A program made the translations under genes and the position numbers. DNA of 34,744 bases from DATEMU01 sp964414585 (lineage in GTDB: Bacteria; Planctomycetota; Phycisphaerae; UBA1845; UTPLA1): contig CAYPXR010000088.1 in assembly GCA_964414585.1 (NCBI GenBank), positions 1 through 34,744 on the forward strand. Direction: 5' to 3'. Shown here in pieces: positions 14,901 to 25,647 of the stretch. Each line of letters begins with the position of its first letter. The stretch's first letter is position 1. The notes under the pieces were generated by a model. That model was not told where the DNA came from and ran no database searches. It saw only the letters and a list, made by a program, of their open reading frames with translations.

Positions 14901-15985
14901 GGAATATTGTCCGACGAGCCGACGGGAGCGCCGACGGAGATGAATGAATTTGACACCGAATCGTATTCATAAAAAGTCGTCGGCGAGGGAAAGTGATTTC
15001 CACTGGTTGGAATCGGACTGACGGCGCAGAGCACCTTGCCGGTCGGCATCATCGCCCCCGGCGCGTCCGGCGTGCCATGGCTGTCGGGGATGTCGGGGCC
15101 GGCGATCCACGTTCCCGGGCTGGTCGTCCCGGTGGGCGTGTAGAGTGCGGTATGTCCCGTGGAGCCCAGGAAAAAGGCCTTGCCATTGGGCAGAAGAAAC
15201 GCCGCGCCCAACTCAAATCCAAATGGGTCGTACAGGCTAATCGGCAAATTTCCGTCGTTGACCCAGACATTCGTCGATGGGATGTATCGCTCCGAGTTTG
15301 TGCCGAAGGGATCGATCGTCAAGATGCTATCGTCGGGCAATTTGACCCAGCTTGCCTCATCCTGATACACGCCACGGTAATAATTGGGACCGGCGGCCCA
15401 GGTGTTGGTGGCCGGATCATAAATCAAGGGCTGGCCGGAGACCTTGGGCATCACCGGCGAAATCAGGACGCTTCCGTTCGGCAGAATTTCGCTGTTTGAA
15501 TCATAAAACTGTTGCGGGGAGCCGGTCACCGGCGAATTCTGACTCGGATTGAGCAGCGACGTCGGCGGGTTGACCTGGGTCCAGACGTTGGTCACCGGAT
15601 CATACACCTCCGCCTTGGGTCCTCCGGTGCCGTATTCGCCGCCCGCCACGAAAACCCGGCCGTCCTTCAGAACCTGCGAGGAATAATAAAGGCGCGTGTC
15701 GTGCATCGAGGCCAGCGTCGTCCAGGTACCGTTGACATAACTGCCGTCGCTGGCGGGCGTCAGGCGATACCAACCGCTGCCGATCGAGCTGCCGTTGTTT
15801 TGTGCCGCCATCACGGTGCCATCGGAGAGAAGCAACATGAGGTTGACACCGTTCGGGGCCTGATTCACCACGGGGCTCCAAGTGCCCGCGAACGCAAATT
15901 GAACCGGGATCAACGTGGCGCACACCGACAATACCAAGGCCAACCCGCTGGCTGACTTCAACGCCCCAACAATCTTCAGTTTCAT
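11951..15985 (-). CDS. Large secreted protein: Kelch/galactose-oxidase-like beta-propeller, right-handed beta-helix, fibronectin-like and dockerin-like module
   Basis: The protein has 1344 residues. A signal peptide occupies about 1-33 (ALVLSVCATLIPVQFAFA). Residues about 35-400 carry Kelch-like blades (LKDGRVFVAGGEYGTGGPKAEVYDP, the similar LPNGSVLISPV, and LPDGNVLYSHF), as in galactose-oxidase-type propellers. Residues about 515-1090 are a parallel beta-helix built of repeats of the NGGGLYxxNxSPSFTNC type, ending in the 'VDMGAYE' motif of choice-of-anchor Q proteins. The last 251 residues duplicate the end of the subtilase. No catalytic residues of galactose oxidase could be confirmed. It is probably a surface or matrix adhesin or carbohydrate-binding protein. 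It shares strand and neighbourhood with two other secreted Ca-binding proteins. Confidence 0.88.
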   Translation of the reverse strand: MKLKIVGALKSASGLALVLSVCATLIPVQFAFAGTWSPVVNQAPNGVNLMLLLSDGTVMAAQNNGSSIGSGWYRLTPASDGSYVNGTWTTLASMHDTRLYYSSQVLKDGRVFVAGGEYGTGGPKAEVYDPVTNVWTQVNPPTSLLNPSQNSPVTGSPQQFYDSNSEILPNGSVLISPVMPKVSGQPLIYDPATNTWAAGPNYYRGVYQDEASWVKLPDDSILTIDPFGTNSERYIPSTNVWVNDGNLPISLYDPFGFELGAAFLLPNGKAFFLGSTGHTALYTPTGTTSPGTWIAGPDIPDSHGTPDAPGAMMPTGKVLCAVSPIPTSGNHFPSPTTFYEYDSVSNSFISVGAPVGSSDNIPSYATAMLVLPDGNVLYSHFSSQLYVYQPAGAPLAAGKPVINSITSNGDGSYHLTGTGLNGISEGACYGDDLQMNSNYPLVRLTSGGGTVYYCRTYNWSSTSVMTGSQILTTEFRPPAGLPAGLYSLVVVANGIASDPVQYPPCGLASSVIYVKSGAGGANNGSTWTDAYSDLQSALAAATAGSQVWVAAGSYKPAGPGGSRSATFQLTDCVSMYGGFVGTETMLSQRTTNADGTMVNQSILSGDLNGNDGPNFANNGENSYHVVTASGTNLGAVLDGFTISGGNTSGAPDLNGGGLYINNGNPSIRNCVFSGNISSSNGGAGVMDNTSSPSFTNCVVTGNTALNGGGLYGTNNGTNSPHFTNCKLTGNSATGGGGNGNGGGLVLGTGSAAMTGCTIQGNSAANQGGGIYCVNNTASIGTSTFSANTSVNHGGGIYVGSANPSVSGCLFVANSSALGGAVRCTSSSTGSFVGCRFAGNSASNSGGANYNNSTSSPSFVNCLFVGNVAGGGSVSDNDNSSMPSFLDCTLSGNSAAVSRAAIQSDTGSSLTVRNSVLWNDTPAEIALFGGTISVSYTDVQGSYTGTGNINSNPLFIGGAAGTWTAVASYNSTTGQTTLTNGSGGFAPGALVGKFINPNNSQALQSFVVANTATTITVWGDFSTMGIGNGTAYQIYDYHISNSSPCLDTGNNALVPGTISTDLDGNTRIADGDVNMTATVDMGAYEVVPPIGPIPNPMFFAVAPTNMGTSSISMTATTAVTAVSPVTYMFECTSATPGGTSSFWQNSTGYTDTGLDANTLYSYKVAARDATLPTPNVTAFSAVSSAATLIESPTGISSGIVGFDTADLVAQGVFTNLTVGMSGLYFESMTPGPGGGVNTWVQTSSLTATGLTPDTDYEFRVKARNQNGVETAYSDPIVIHTYYMPGDCNNDLEFTVESDLDCIVDAMLGIETNPPGGAHRIDLNYDEITDGQDLQFIVDCLQYGGC
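11954..12706 (-). repeat. Copy B of the duplicated 753-bp C-terminal module
   Basis: It encodes the final 251 residues of the beta-helix protein and matches copy A (9535-10287) without gaps. The fibronectin-like half has diverged most. The dockerin-like end is nearly unchanged, with differences mainly at Phe/Ile, Thr/Ala, Ile/Val, Arg/Gln and Phe/Tyr positions. Confidence 0.9.
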
Positions 15986-16019
15986 GGCTTCTCTCGCACG
16001 ATGGTGACGGTTTCAGAAT

Positions 16020-17957
16020 TCATGACTCGTTCAGCGCCGCCGCCACGAACAGATCGATATCGGCGGGACTGATGATCCCGTCGCCGTTCATGTCGTAGGC
16101 GCAGTAACCCGCGCCGGGCATACCGCCGTTCAGTAGAAATTGGACGAACCCCAGGATATCCCGGCCGTTAGTGGCGCCGCTTTCGTTGCCATCGCCGCTT
16201 CCGGTTTCGAAGACGGTCAACGAGGCGTCGCGGGAGGTAGACGTGCCGAGATCATTCATTGCCTTGCAGTGATAGTCGGCCGCCGCATCGCCCGATTCGA
16301 CGGCATCAATGGTCAATGTCGTCGACATCGTTCCTGAAAACCGGACGCCGTCCACCAACGGGGTTGCTCCAAGATACCATTGATAGAGCAGGCTCGGATC
16401 GCCCGATGCGTTAACCGTAAAGCTCGCGGATCCGCCCACACACGCCACAGTATCGAGTGGTTGGAACACGATCACGGCCGCATGATCCAGGTAACCGTCG
16501 CTCAGCGTCTTCAGAAACGCCACGATGTGGTCTTCCTCTTCGTCCGTCAGCTCCAGATTACCCACCTGGGCCCCGTTCTCCACGGTATCGCCCGTCGGAT
16601 TCTCGATGGAATCCAGCGAAAGCATTTCCGGCGGTGGCCAGAGCGGCACGCCCTTGAGATTCCCGTAAGGATCCTCCTGCGTATAGTCGATGATTTCGCC
16701 CGGCTCGGTCGTCAGGTTTCGCGTGTTGTAGAAGTGGACGATTTGTTTGAGGCTTTTGAAGACGCCGTTGTGCATGTAGGCCTTGACGAACTTTTCGTTC
16801 GGCCGCTTGTCCACGTTTCGAAGCGTCGGGACCCGAAAAGTTCCGTTGATCGCGAGAAAGTCGCCGTATTCGTTACTGCCCGGTCCCATGTTGCCCGGCG
16901 GCAAGTCATTGAGTGGATACAAGAACCCGCCCAGGCCGAGATCGACAAAATTCTCGCCGTCAGGGTTGTACCCTACGGGGTTTTCGCAGGCGTCGGTCTG
17001 CTGGTAAAAGGGATTGTTTTCATTTCTCGGCACGCCGATGTTCGCGAAGGTGAAATCCGAAAAGACGTTGGGCCCGTCGCCGGCATAATCGCCGATAAGG
17101 TGACACGCGACGCATTGCGCGGCCTTGTGAAACGGCGGCCCACTGGGGCGACCGGTCGAACTCCCCGTAAACAGGCACAATCCGTCAAACTCTTCCGGGG
17201 TGAAATCCGCAACGCCCACCAGGTAACCGTCGAATTTTGACGTATAGGGGGAAACGTGCGGTGTTCGCTCGTAGGCGCCGATGGCCGCCGCGATGTCCCC
17301 GTAAACCTCGTCCGTGGGATGGCTGAAGATGTCTTCGCCGAAGACTTCGCGAAACAAATCGGCATGAGTGCCATTCATCACCTTATCCACGACGAGGGCA
17401 GGCTCCCCGACATTATGCACGAGGTTGTTCATCTCGTTCGGGTGCAGGAAGGGCAATCTTGCCTGGGTTTCCAGATTTTCGGTTCGCCCATCCCAGAAGA
17501 GCCCCCCGCCGAACAACGCCCCTCCCCGAAGCGGACGACGGGCGACAAATCCCAGGGCGTGGGGCGGACCCTCAAAAACAAAAGCAGCATAGGAAATGGT
17601 CGGCACCGATCGATTCGTAAATCGCGTGCTGATCGCGCCGGTCGCGACGCCGAAATCTTCATTCACCTGCGAACTCGGAAATCGAAATCCCGCTTCCGGC
17701 GCATGGCAGCTACCACACGACTGACCGGCCGGACTTGAAAGACTGGTGTCGAAGAAGAGCGCCTGCCCCAGCATCTCGATTGGTGAATCCGCGCCGACCG
17801 ACGAACGCTGGATGGCACGATTCGCAGCGCCACCACTCGGCCGGTCCGCATGGGCGGGTTCAATCGGAAGACCGACGAACGCAATCACAAAGCCGATCAA
17901 GACAGCACTTGGATTCACCGACCCTCCACGACGGACGTTCGACCCCGAGAATCCCAT
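16020..17957 (-). CDS. Secreted di-haem cytochrome c peroxidase/MauG-family protein with Ig-like and dockerin-like domains
   Basis: From ATG 17955-17957 (AAGGGG eight bases upstream) the protein has 645 residues; an in-frame start at 18107 would add 50 residues without a ribosome site. A signal peptide spans about 15-37. Two c-type haem sites are visible, CGSCH (81-85) and CVACH (282-286), with FFDTSLSS ahead of the first, as in the cytochrome c peroxidase/MauG family. Met395 in AYMHNGVF is a likely distal ligand region. Residues about 495-590 resemble an Ig-like domain (ASFTVNASGDPSLLYQWYLG). The end holds NGRDILGFVQFLL and YDMNGDGIISPADIDLFV, a dockerin/EF-hand-like pair. The peroxidase is usually periplasmic; substrate here is unknown. 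Confidence 0.9.
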   Translation of the reverse strand: MGFSGSNVRRGGSVNPSAVLIGFVIAFVGLPIEPAHADRPSGGAANRAIQRSSVGADSPIEMLGQALFFDTSLSSPAGQSCGSCHAPEAGFRFPSSQVNEDFGVATGAISTRFTNRSVPTISYAAFVFEGPPHALGFVARRPLRGGALFGGGLFWDGRTENLETQARLPFLHPNEMNNLVHNVGEPALVVDKVMNGTHADLFREVFGEDIFSHPTDEVYGDIAAAIGAYERTPHVSPYTSKFDGYLVGVADFTPEEFDGLCLFTGSSTGRPSGPPFHKAAQCVACHLIGDYAGDGPNVFSDFTFANIGVPRNENNPFYQQTDACENPVGYNPDGENFVDLGLGGFLYPLNDLPPGNMGPGSNEYGDFLAINGTFRVPTLRNVDKRPNEKFVKAYMHNGVFKSLKQIVHFYNTRNLTTEPGEIIDYTQEDPYGNLKGVPLWPPPEMLSLDSIENPTGDTVENGAQVGNLELTDEEEDHIVAFLKTLSDGYLDHAAVIVFQPLDTVACVGGSASFTVNASGDPSLLYQWYLGATPLVDGVRFSGTMSTTLTIDAVESGDAAADYHCKAMNDLGTSTSRDASLTVFETGSGDGNESGATNGRDILGFVQFLLNGGMPGAGYCAYDMNGDGIISPADIDLFVAAALNES

Positions 17958-18165
17958 CACATAGGCCCCTTTTCCGCCGACCAGATCTCGTAATAGACAG
18001 GGGCCCGGCGCGGGAGTGGCAGCGGCGTTCCTCCGGTCCACGAACATCTTAATCATACCTGTTTTGATAGTCGGGGACGTAGACCCTGCGCAACGTTCGA
18101 TTCTCAAATGGGTCCTATAGGTGTGCGAAAACCCCCATTTTTGAGCCCTTGGCCCAGAATCTCTA

Positions 18166-18178
18166 TGTCCTAAGGACA
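18166..18178. promoter_or_regulatory. Inverted repeat TGTCCT-a-AGGACA (candidate operator)
   Basis: Two perfect 6-bp arms surround a single central A. It lies about 210 bases upstream of the di-haem peroxidase start and 31 bases past the zinc-ribbon gene stop. A second short palindrome, CCTATAGG, occurs near 18113. Regulatory function is only suggested by symmetry and position. Confidence 0.2.
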
Positions 18179-18187
18179 GGTTCGGGC

Positions 18188-18209
18188 AGCCGCGTGACTC
18201 GACGCGGCT
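18188..18209 (-). terminator. 7-bp hairpin just after the zinc-ribbon membrane-protein gene
   Basis: AGCCGCG (18188-18194) and CGCGGCT (18203-18209) pair perfectly around an 8-base loop, starting at the stop codon of the minus-strand gene. No T-run follows, so it may only be a 3' stabilising stem. Confidence 0.3.
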
Positions 18210-18658
18210 CAGGATCGCTTTGGAAGCCGACGGTGCTCGACCCAGAACCGCCAGTTGGCACTTACGTCATCCGGGACGAAGGAACTCCCACATTCAGGGC
18301 AGATGTAGCGATCAGAAAGTCCGCCTAGCGGGTAACCGCATGTCATGCAGATGAGATAGTCATTGGCCACGAGTTCCTCAGTGACTTGGCGTCGAATACG
18401 CCGGGGCCAAAATGCATACAACGCAGTGGCGGCAAACTGAAAAACGAAGACGAGTAAGATGTACCTCGAAAATCGCCGGTCCAATACGCACAAAAGGACG
18501 CCGATGATCATCGGCACGGCCAGAAGGAAGTAATAGTCACGTACGATTTTGACTCGTCTCCAATAGTACTCCGGCATCCAGACCGGTTTGGTATTGGGGA
18601 CCCGGTCACCTATTGGATTTTGCGACCAGAGTCGGATGTTCCAGCGCCACCAGTTCAT
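18209..18658 (-). CDS. Membrane protein with C-terminal CxxC...CPECG zinc ribbon
   Basis: From ATG 18656-18658 the protein has 149 residues. Two adjacent hydrophobic helices (YFLLAVPMIIGVLLCVL and YILLVFVFQFAATALYAF) are followed by a zinc-ribbon with four Cys: CMTCGYPL and YICPECGSSF. This arrangement of a small membrane region with a CPECG ribbon is common in Planctomycetota proteins of unknown role. An upstream start at 18709 is possible but adds atypical residues. The gene lies downstream of metH on the same strand. Confidence 0.7.
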   Translation of the reverse strand: MNWWRWNIRLWSQNPIGDRVPNTKPVWMPEYYWRRVKIVRDYYFLLAVPMIIGVLLCVLDRRFSRYILLVFVFQFAATALYAFWPRRIRRQVTEELVANDYLICMTCGYPLGGLSDRYICPECGSSFVPDDVSANWRFWVEHRRLPKRS

Positions 18659-18731
18659 TGACGTAATACATTCGGCCCGGTCCGGACGAACTCTACCGGC
18701 ATGGCCCAATAAGAGTCGAACGATACAACGG

Positions 18732-22238
<3,507 letters not shown>

Positions 22239-22367
22239 GTTCGATTTCCTCAGCCCTTTTGATAGATCGTTATTCTAGCCCTGTGGAACGAAATCAGATA
22301 GTTGCGGCATTTTCAGGGCGGAAAATCTGCCCGGTTGAATCCAACGGAATGATAGGAAAAAAGATGC

Positions 22368-22592
22368 CTAGCCGACGTGGGTTCGCTCTCGATTGAGAAC
22401 CAGGATATCGGCAATCTTGAGCGTGGTCACGGATCGCGTGCGACCATCTCGATCCAGAAACTCGACCTCTAAACCGTCGGGCGAAAGCACTTCGACGACA
22501 GTACCAACGTCCCCAGCTTGCACATCGGCCGACTCATCGGCGCGAACAACCGCGACCAGATCGAAGAGCTTGGGCTTTTTGTCGGCCACCAT
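22368..22592 (-). CDS. DUF4926-family small protein
   Basis: From ATG 22590-22592 the protein has 74 residues; AGGGG lies seven bases upstream, and an in-frame start at 22667 would overlap the previous gene. The sequence (KLFDLVAVVRADESADVQAGDVGTVVEVL, then a short VEFLDRDGRTRSVTTL strand) fits the DUF4926 small beta-barrel family. It follows a DUF6883 gene by 17 bases. The two families are found together in many genomes and have been suspected to form a toxin-antitoxin-like or immunity pair, but I know of no proof. Confidence 0.75.
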   Translation of the reverse strand: MVADKKPKLFDLVAVVRADESADVQAGDVGTVVEVLSPDGLEVEFLDRDGRTRSVTTLKIADILVLNRERTHVG

Positions 22593-22609
22593 TGCGATAC
22601 CCCTGTTTC

Positions 22610-22942
22610 CTATAGTATATAACAGGTGACCAGCCTCGGCACGACTGTTTCCGCTTGGATGATCCAAACCGACCGGACCGTCGCCGAACCACCAGGCCCG
22701 GAAAACGCGAAATCGATTATGTATCGCTGCCCATAGTGATCCTTGCGCCCGATAACGGCCTCACCCTCGGACGCCGCAATTTTGAGTGCGGCAATGAGTT
22801 GATCTGCCGTATCGGGGCCAATCCCGAGCAATTGTTCGAACACAATCGCTTTGTGTTGCCCATCTTCATGCGCGCGATTCAGACTGTATTCTAGCAATTT
22901 CCGGGGATCGACGATGGCGCAATCACCCTTTGGCAGATTCAT
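22610..22942 (-). CDS. DUF6883-family protein
   Basis: The 110-residue protein opens with a conserved-looking KLLEYSLNRAHEDGQHKAIVFEQLLG segment and ends with a RYIIDFAFSGPGGSATVRSVWII strand-rich region, matching my memory of DUF6883. No catalytic motif is evident. ATG 22940-22942 lies 37 bases after the threonine aldolase stop. It is directly upstream of the DUF4926 gene, suggesting a two-gene unit. A toxin or immunity role is only suggested by this pairing. Confidence 0.7.
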   Translation of the reverse strand: MNLPKGDCAIVDPRKLLEYSLNRAHEDGQHKAIVFEQLLGIGPDTADQLIAALKIAASEGEAVIGRKDHYGQRYIIDFAFSGPGGSATVRSVWIIQAETVVPRLVTCYIL

Positions 22943-22979
22943 GTACTCGCCCGCTACAGATCATTAGCGATTGGAAAGT

Positions 22980-24023
22980 TTAGCCATGCGTCACCGATCG
23001 TACCGCCGCAACGGATTTTTCCGCCCCATCCTTCGGAATGTCCAGGTGCGTCACTGCTCGAAGTCGCGTCGGCTGCATCAGCGGGCTGAAGCGCACGCCG
23101 TGCGGTTCGAGTCGCTTCAGGAAATCCACGCGGGCCATGCCCGTCCCGGCGATATCGAACATCACGATATTGGTCTCCGCGGCCGCGACGTCGACCTGAA
23201 TGCCTTTGATCTGCGCCAGCCCCTCGGCGAGTTTTTTTGCCATCGCATGATCCTCGGCAAGACGTTCGACGTGATGCTCCAAGGCATACACGCCCGCCGC
23301 GGCAACGATCCCCGCTTGTCGCATCGCCCCGCCGAAGAGATGCTTGTAACGCCAGGCTTGTGCGATGAACTCCCGGCTCCCCGCGAGAACGCCTCCAACC
23401 GGGCACCCCAACCCCTTCGACAGATCGATCCAGCACGAATCGAACGGGTGACAATAGTCGCGCGCGGACACGCCTGAAGCGACCACCGCGTTCAGCAGAC
23501 GTGCCCCGTCCAGGTGCAGCAACAATCCATGTTTCCGCGCGCACTCCGCGACGGCCTTGATCGCCGCCAGCGGCCACACCCGACCGCCGCGAAGGTTGTG
23601 CGTATTCTCGACGCATACCAATCTCGACCGCGTGAAATGGGCGTCGTCGGGGCGCAAGCAAGCCTCGACCTGCGCCGGCGTAAAAACGCCATTCTCCGTT
23701 TCGATCAACCGCAACGACGCGCGACTATGCACCGCCGGCCCGCCGCCTTCGAAATGCGCCGGGTGGCTCGTTGATTCAATGATGATTTCGTCGCCCGGCC
23801 GGCAGTGAATCGCATGGGCGATCAGGTTGCACATCGTCCCTGTCGGCAGAAAAAGAGCCGCCTCCTTGCCCGTCAGCGAGGCCACCATCTCCTGCAATCG
23901 GTTGACACTCGGGTCTTCGCGCTTCTGCTCGTCCCCCACCTCCGCCTGAGCGATGGCCTGCCGCATCCCCGGCGTCGGACGGGTCTGAGTGTCACTGGAA
24001 AGATCGATGGGAAACGCTGTCAT
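22980..24023 (-). CDS. ltaE: Low-specificity L-threonine aldolase
   Basis: A PLP enzyme (fold type I) cleaving threonine or allo-threonine to glycine and acetaldehyde. The length of 347 residues is standard. The PLP Lys is Lys203 in DLSKGLGCPVG. The Asp that contacts the pyridine nitrogen is Asp172 in HLDGAR, and THNLRGGRVW (141-150) resembles the family's ENTHN region. The N-terminus DLSSDTQTRPTPGM is the usual start. ATG is at 24021-24023. It is on the same strand as the DUF pair and metH, linking loosely to one-carbon and glycine metabolism, but operon status is unproven. Confidence 0.93.
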   Translation of the reverse strand: MTAFPIDLSSDTQTRPTPGMRQAIAQAEVGDEQKREDPSVNRLQEMVASLTGKEAALFLPTGTMCNLIAHAIHCRPGDEIIIESTSHPAHFEGGGPAVHSRASLRLIETENGVFTPAQVEACLRPDDAHFTRSRLVCVENTHNLRGGRVWPLAAIKAVAECARKHGLLLHLDGARLLNAVVASGVSARDYCHPFDSCWIDLSKGLGCPVGGVLAGSREFIAQAWRYKHLFGGAMRQAGIVAAAGVYALEHHVERLAEDHAMAKKLAEGLAQIKGIQVDVAAAETNIVMFDIAGTGMARVDFLKRLEPHGVRFSPLMQPTRLRAVTHLDIPKDGAEKSVAAVRSVTHG

Positions 24024-24153
24024 ACGGGCCTGCCGCCTTCCACTCCCGCCGAATCAAACGCCTCATGGCGTGCTCGGAGAGCGGTCGATAGTATATCAGG
24101 CGACGACCGTGGGCAGCGAGTCCGCGCCCGACGCGCTAAAGTGAGGCCGACCC

Positions 24154-24330
24154 ATGAAGCGAATTCGCCGTCGAAAGTGGATCCTGTTCGCCACCTTGAC
24201 CCTCGGGACCGCCATGCAAGTCTCCACCTGCCAGGAACAGGCCGCCCTGCTCGGCTTGCGCACGGCATTTTCCTCTGTTACGCTCCCGATCAACACCCTG
24301 ATCCAGCAATTTTTCTTTGGCTTGATTTAG
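24154..24330 (+). CDS. 58-residue signal-peptide protein with Cys near the cleavage region (lipoprotein-like)
   Basis: It opens with MKRIRRRKW, then a hydrophobic stretch (ILFATLTLGTAMQVSTC) with Cys26, and a short C-terminal part rich in Gln, Leu and Phe. GAGG lies seven bases before the ATG. Small proteins of this build recur in Planctomycetota genomes; their role is unknown to me. The lipobox is imperfect (VSTC), so lipidation is uncertain. It converges with tsaB, leaving 12 bases between stops. Confidence 0.65.
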   Translation: MKRIRRRKWILFATLTLGTAMQVSTCQEQAALLGLRTAFSSVTLPINTLIQQFFFGLI

Positions 24331-24342
24331 ATTGCCCGGGTG

Positions 24343-25068
24343 TCACGATGGAAGCGCCGGATCGGTTCGGCCGGACTGTCGCCTCTGCCACAATTCCTCC
24401 GCCTCTGGTCTTCGAATGTAGAGCGGTGTCAATTCGTGCGGCGGCGTGAACCGACCCGCCCGCGACAGGGCCCAGCCCAATCGATGTACGTTCGCCGCGC
24501 GCGGCGTCCAAAGCGCGCGATCGACGATCGTTGCGCCCGACCCCTCGACGGCTGCCCGGTGATAGTCGATTCCCTCTCCTATCACCGAAAGCGACTCGCC
24601 GGTCTTGAGCAGCTCGACCGGCTCGATCAGGCGCGGCTGGCCGTCTCGGCAATAGCCTTCGTCCGTCAACGCAAAGGTCGCTCCAAAGACCTGCCCGCGC
24701 TTGGCGTCCAGAATCACCGCCAAGCGGGTGGGCGGCGAATTCATCTCCAGTGCGTTGGCGGCGATGACGTCCAGCGTCTGCACGGCGCAGAGCTTCGCCC
24801 CCGTTGCCAGGGCCAGATGCCTGGCAAAAGTCACTCCAACGCGAAGACCCGTGAAGCTTCCCGGGCCGATCGACAAATAACATTCGTTTTTCTGGCCGAT
24901 CGGCCACCCCAATTCCGCATAAAGTTTTGCCAGCGTTGGAATCAGCTCGCGGGCATGTTGGGTCTGCGTGGAAAAGGACCGCTCCGCCAGCAGCCGCGGC
25001 CCCAACGCCAGTGCCACGGAACCGGACGCGCTGGAAGTCTCGATGGCGATGATTCGGGGCTCGGCCAT
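24343..25068 (-). CDS. tsaB: tRNA threonylcarbamoyladenosine biosynthesis protein TsaB
   Basis: It is the non-catalytic partner of TsaD in t6A37 tRNA modification. The 241 residues match the family (E. coli 231). The N-terminus has the ASKHA-like IIAIETSSASGSVAL, and SIGPGSFTGLRVGVTFARHLALAT is the hallmark segment. The start was set at ATG 25066-25068; a TTG six codons upstream (25086) is possible, and neither has a strong ribosome site. The tsaD and tsaE genes are not in the window. Confidence 0.92.
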   Translation of the reverse strand: MAEPRIIAIETSSASGSVALALGPRLLAERSFSTQTQHARELIPTLAKLYAELGWPIGQKNECYLSIGPGSFTGLRVGVTFARHLALATGAKLCAVQTLDVIAANALEMNSPPTRLAVILDAKRGQVFGATFALTDEGYCRDGQPRLIEPVELLKTGESLSVIGEGIDYHRAAVEGSGATIVDRALWTPRAANVHRLGWALSRAGRFTPPHELTPLYIRRPEAEELWQRRQSGRTDPALPS

Positions 25069-25116
25069 GGCTTTTGAAGCTGCCAAGGGCGGCTGCTCAC
25101 TTTTTTCCGCCCTCGC

Positions 25117-25144
25117 GTGACAGTTTATGCGCCGCTAGGATAAT
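25117..25144 (+). promoter_or_regulatory. Candidate sigma70-type promoter for the STAS gene
   Basis: GTGACA (25117-25122) and GATAAT (25139-25144) are separated by 16 bases, each matching five of six consensus positions. The start would fall near 25151, about 45 bases before the STAS ATG. Confidence 0.4.
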
Positions 25145-25195
25145 GGTGTAGGAAAGGCGGTCCAAGGGACATTCGCCGACAGGAACGATCGATCC

Positions 25196-25561
25196 ATGAC
25201 CAGCACCCGATTGCGCGTGGAAGATTACGCCGGGGTCACCCTCGTGACCTTCAACGACAGCTCGATCCTCGACAACGCCACGATCGAGCAGATCGGCAAG
25301 GATCTCTACCATCTCGTGGACGACGAAAAAAAACAGAAGATCATCGTCGATTTTTCGAACGTAAAATTCCTCTCCTCGCATGCCCTCGGAGTCCTTTTGA
25401 CCCTCCATAAGAAAACCTTGTCGATCAAGGGCGCCTTGTCCCTCTGCGGCGTTCGCAAGGAACTCATGAAAGTCTTTAGCCTGACGGACCTGGACAAGAT
25501 TTTTAAGTTCTACCCGGACGATACCACGGCCTTGGCCGCTCATAATGTTCGGCTCAAATAG
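25196..25561 (+). CDS. STAS-domain anti-sigma factor antagonist (SpoIIAA/RsbV-like)
   Basis: The 121-residue single STAS domain has the SpoIIAA signature as VDFSNVKFLSSHALGVLL. The phospho-acceptor Ser of SpoIIAA (DSSGLG) aligns with Ser61; the preceding Asp is Ser60 and the following Ser is His62. It would bind an anti-sigma kinase in its unphosphorylated form. No kinase, phosphatase or sigma factor is visible nearby, so it is an orphan here. A promoter-like sequence stands 45 bases upstream. Confidence 0.88.
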   Translation: MTSTRLRVEDYAGVTLVTFNDSSILDNATIEQIGKDLYHLVDDEKKQKIIVDFSNVKFLSSHALGVLLTLHKKTLSIKGALSLCGVRKELMKVFSLTDLDKIFKFYPDDTTALAAHNVRLK

Positions 25562-25565
25562 CGGC

Positions 25566-25593
25566 TTGACAGCCCCCTTCTCCCCGCTACGAT
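25566..25593 (+). promoter_or_regulatory. Candidate promoter with perfect -35 for the secreted Ca-binding protein
   Basis: A perfect TTGACA (25566-25571) lies 16 bases from TACGAT (25588-25593), four of six at the -10. The ATG at 25648 follows about 48 bases after the predicted start site. Confidence 0.45.
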
Positions 25594-25647
25594 TCGGTTA
25601 CTCTCGCTTGTCCAGAAATGGTGAACCCCAAATTTCACGAGGCTTGA

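Noticed and set aside
22239..22367. Cobalamin or SAM riboswitch upstream of metH
   Set aside because: The 129 bases show no recognisable B12-box or SAM-I core, and the space is short for a cobalamin riboswitch. A covariance-model search would be decisive.
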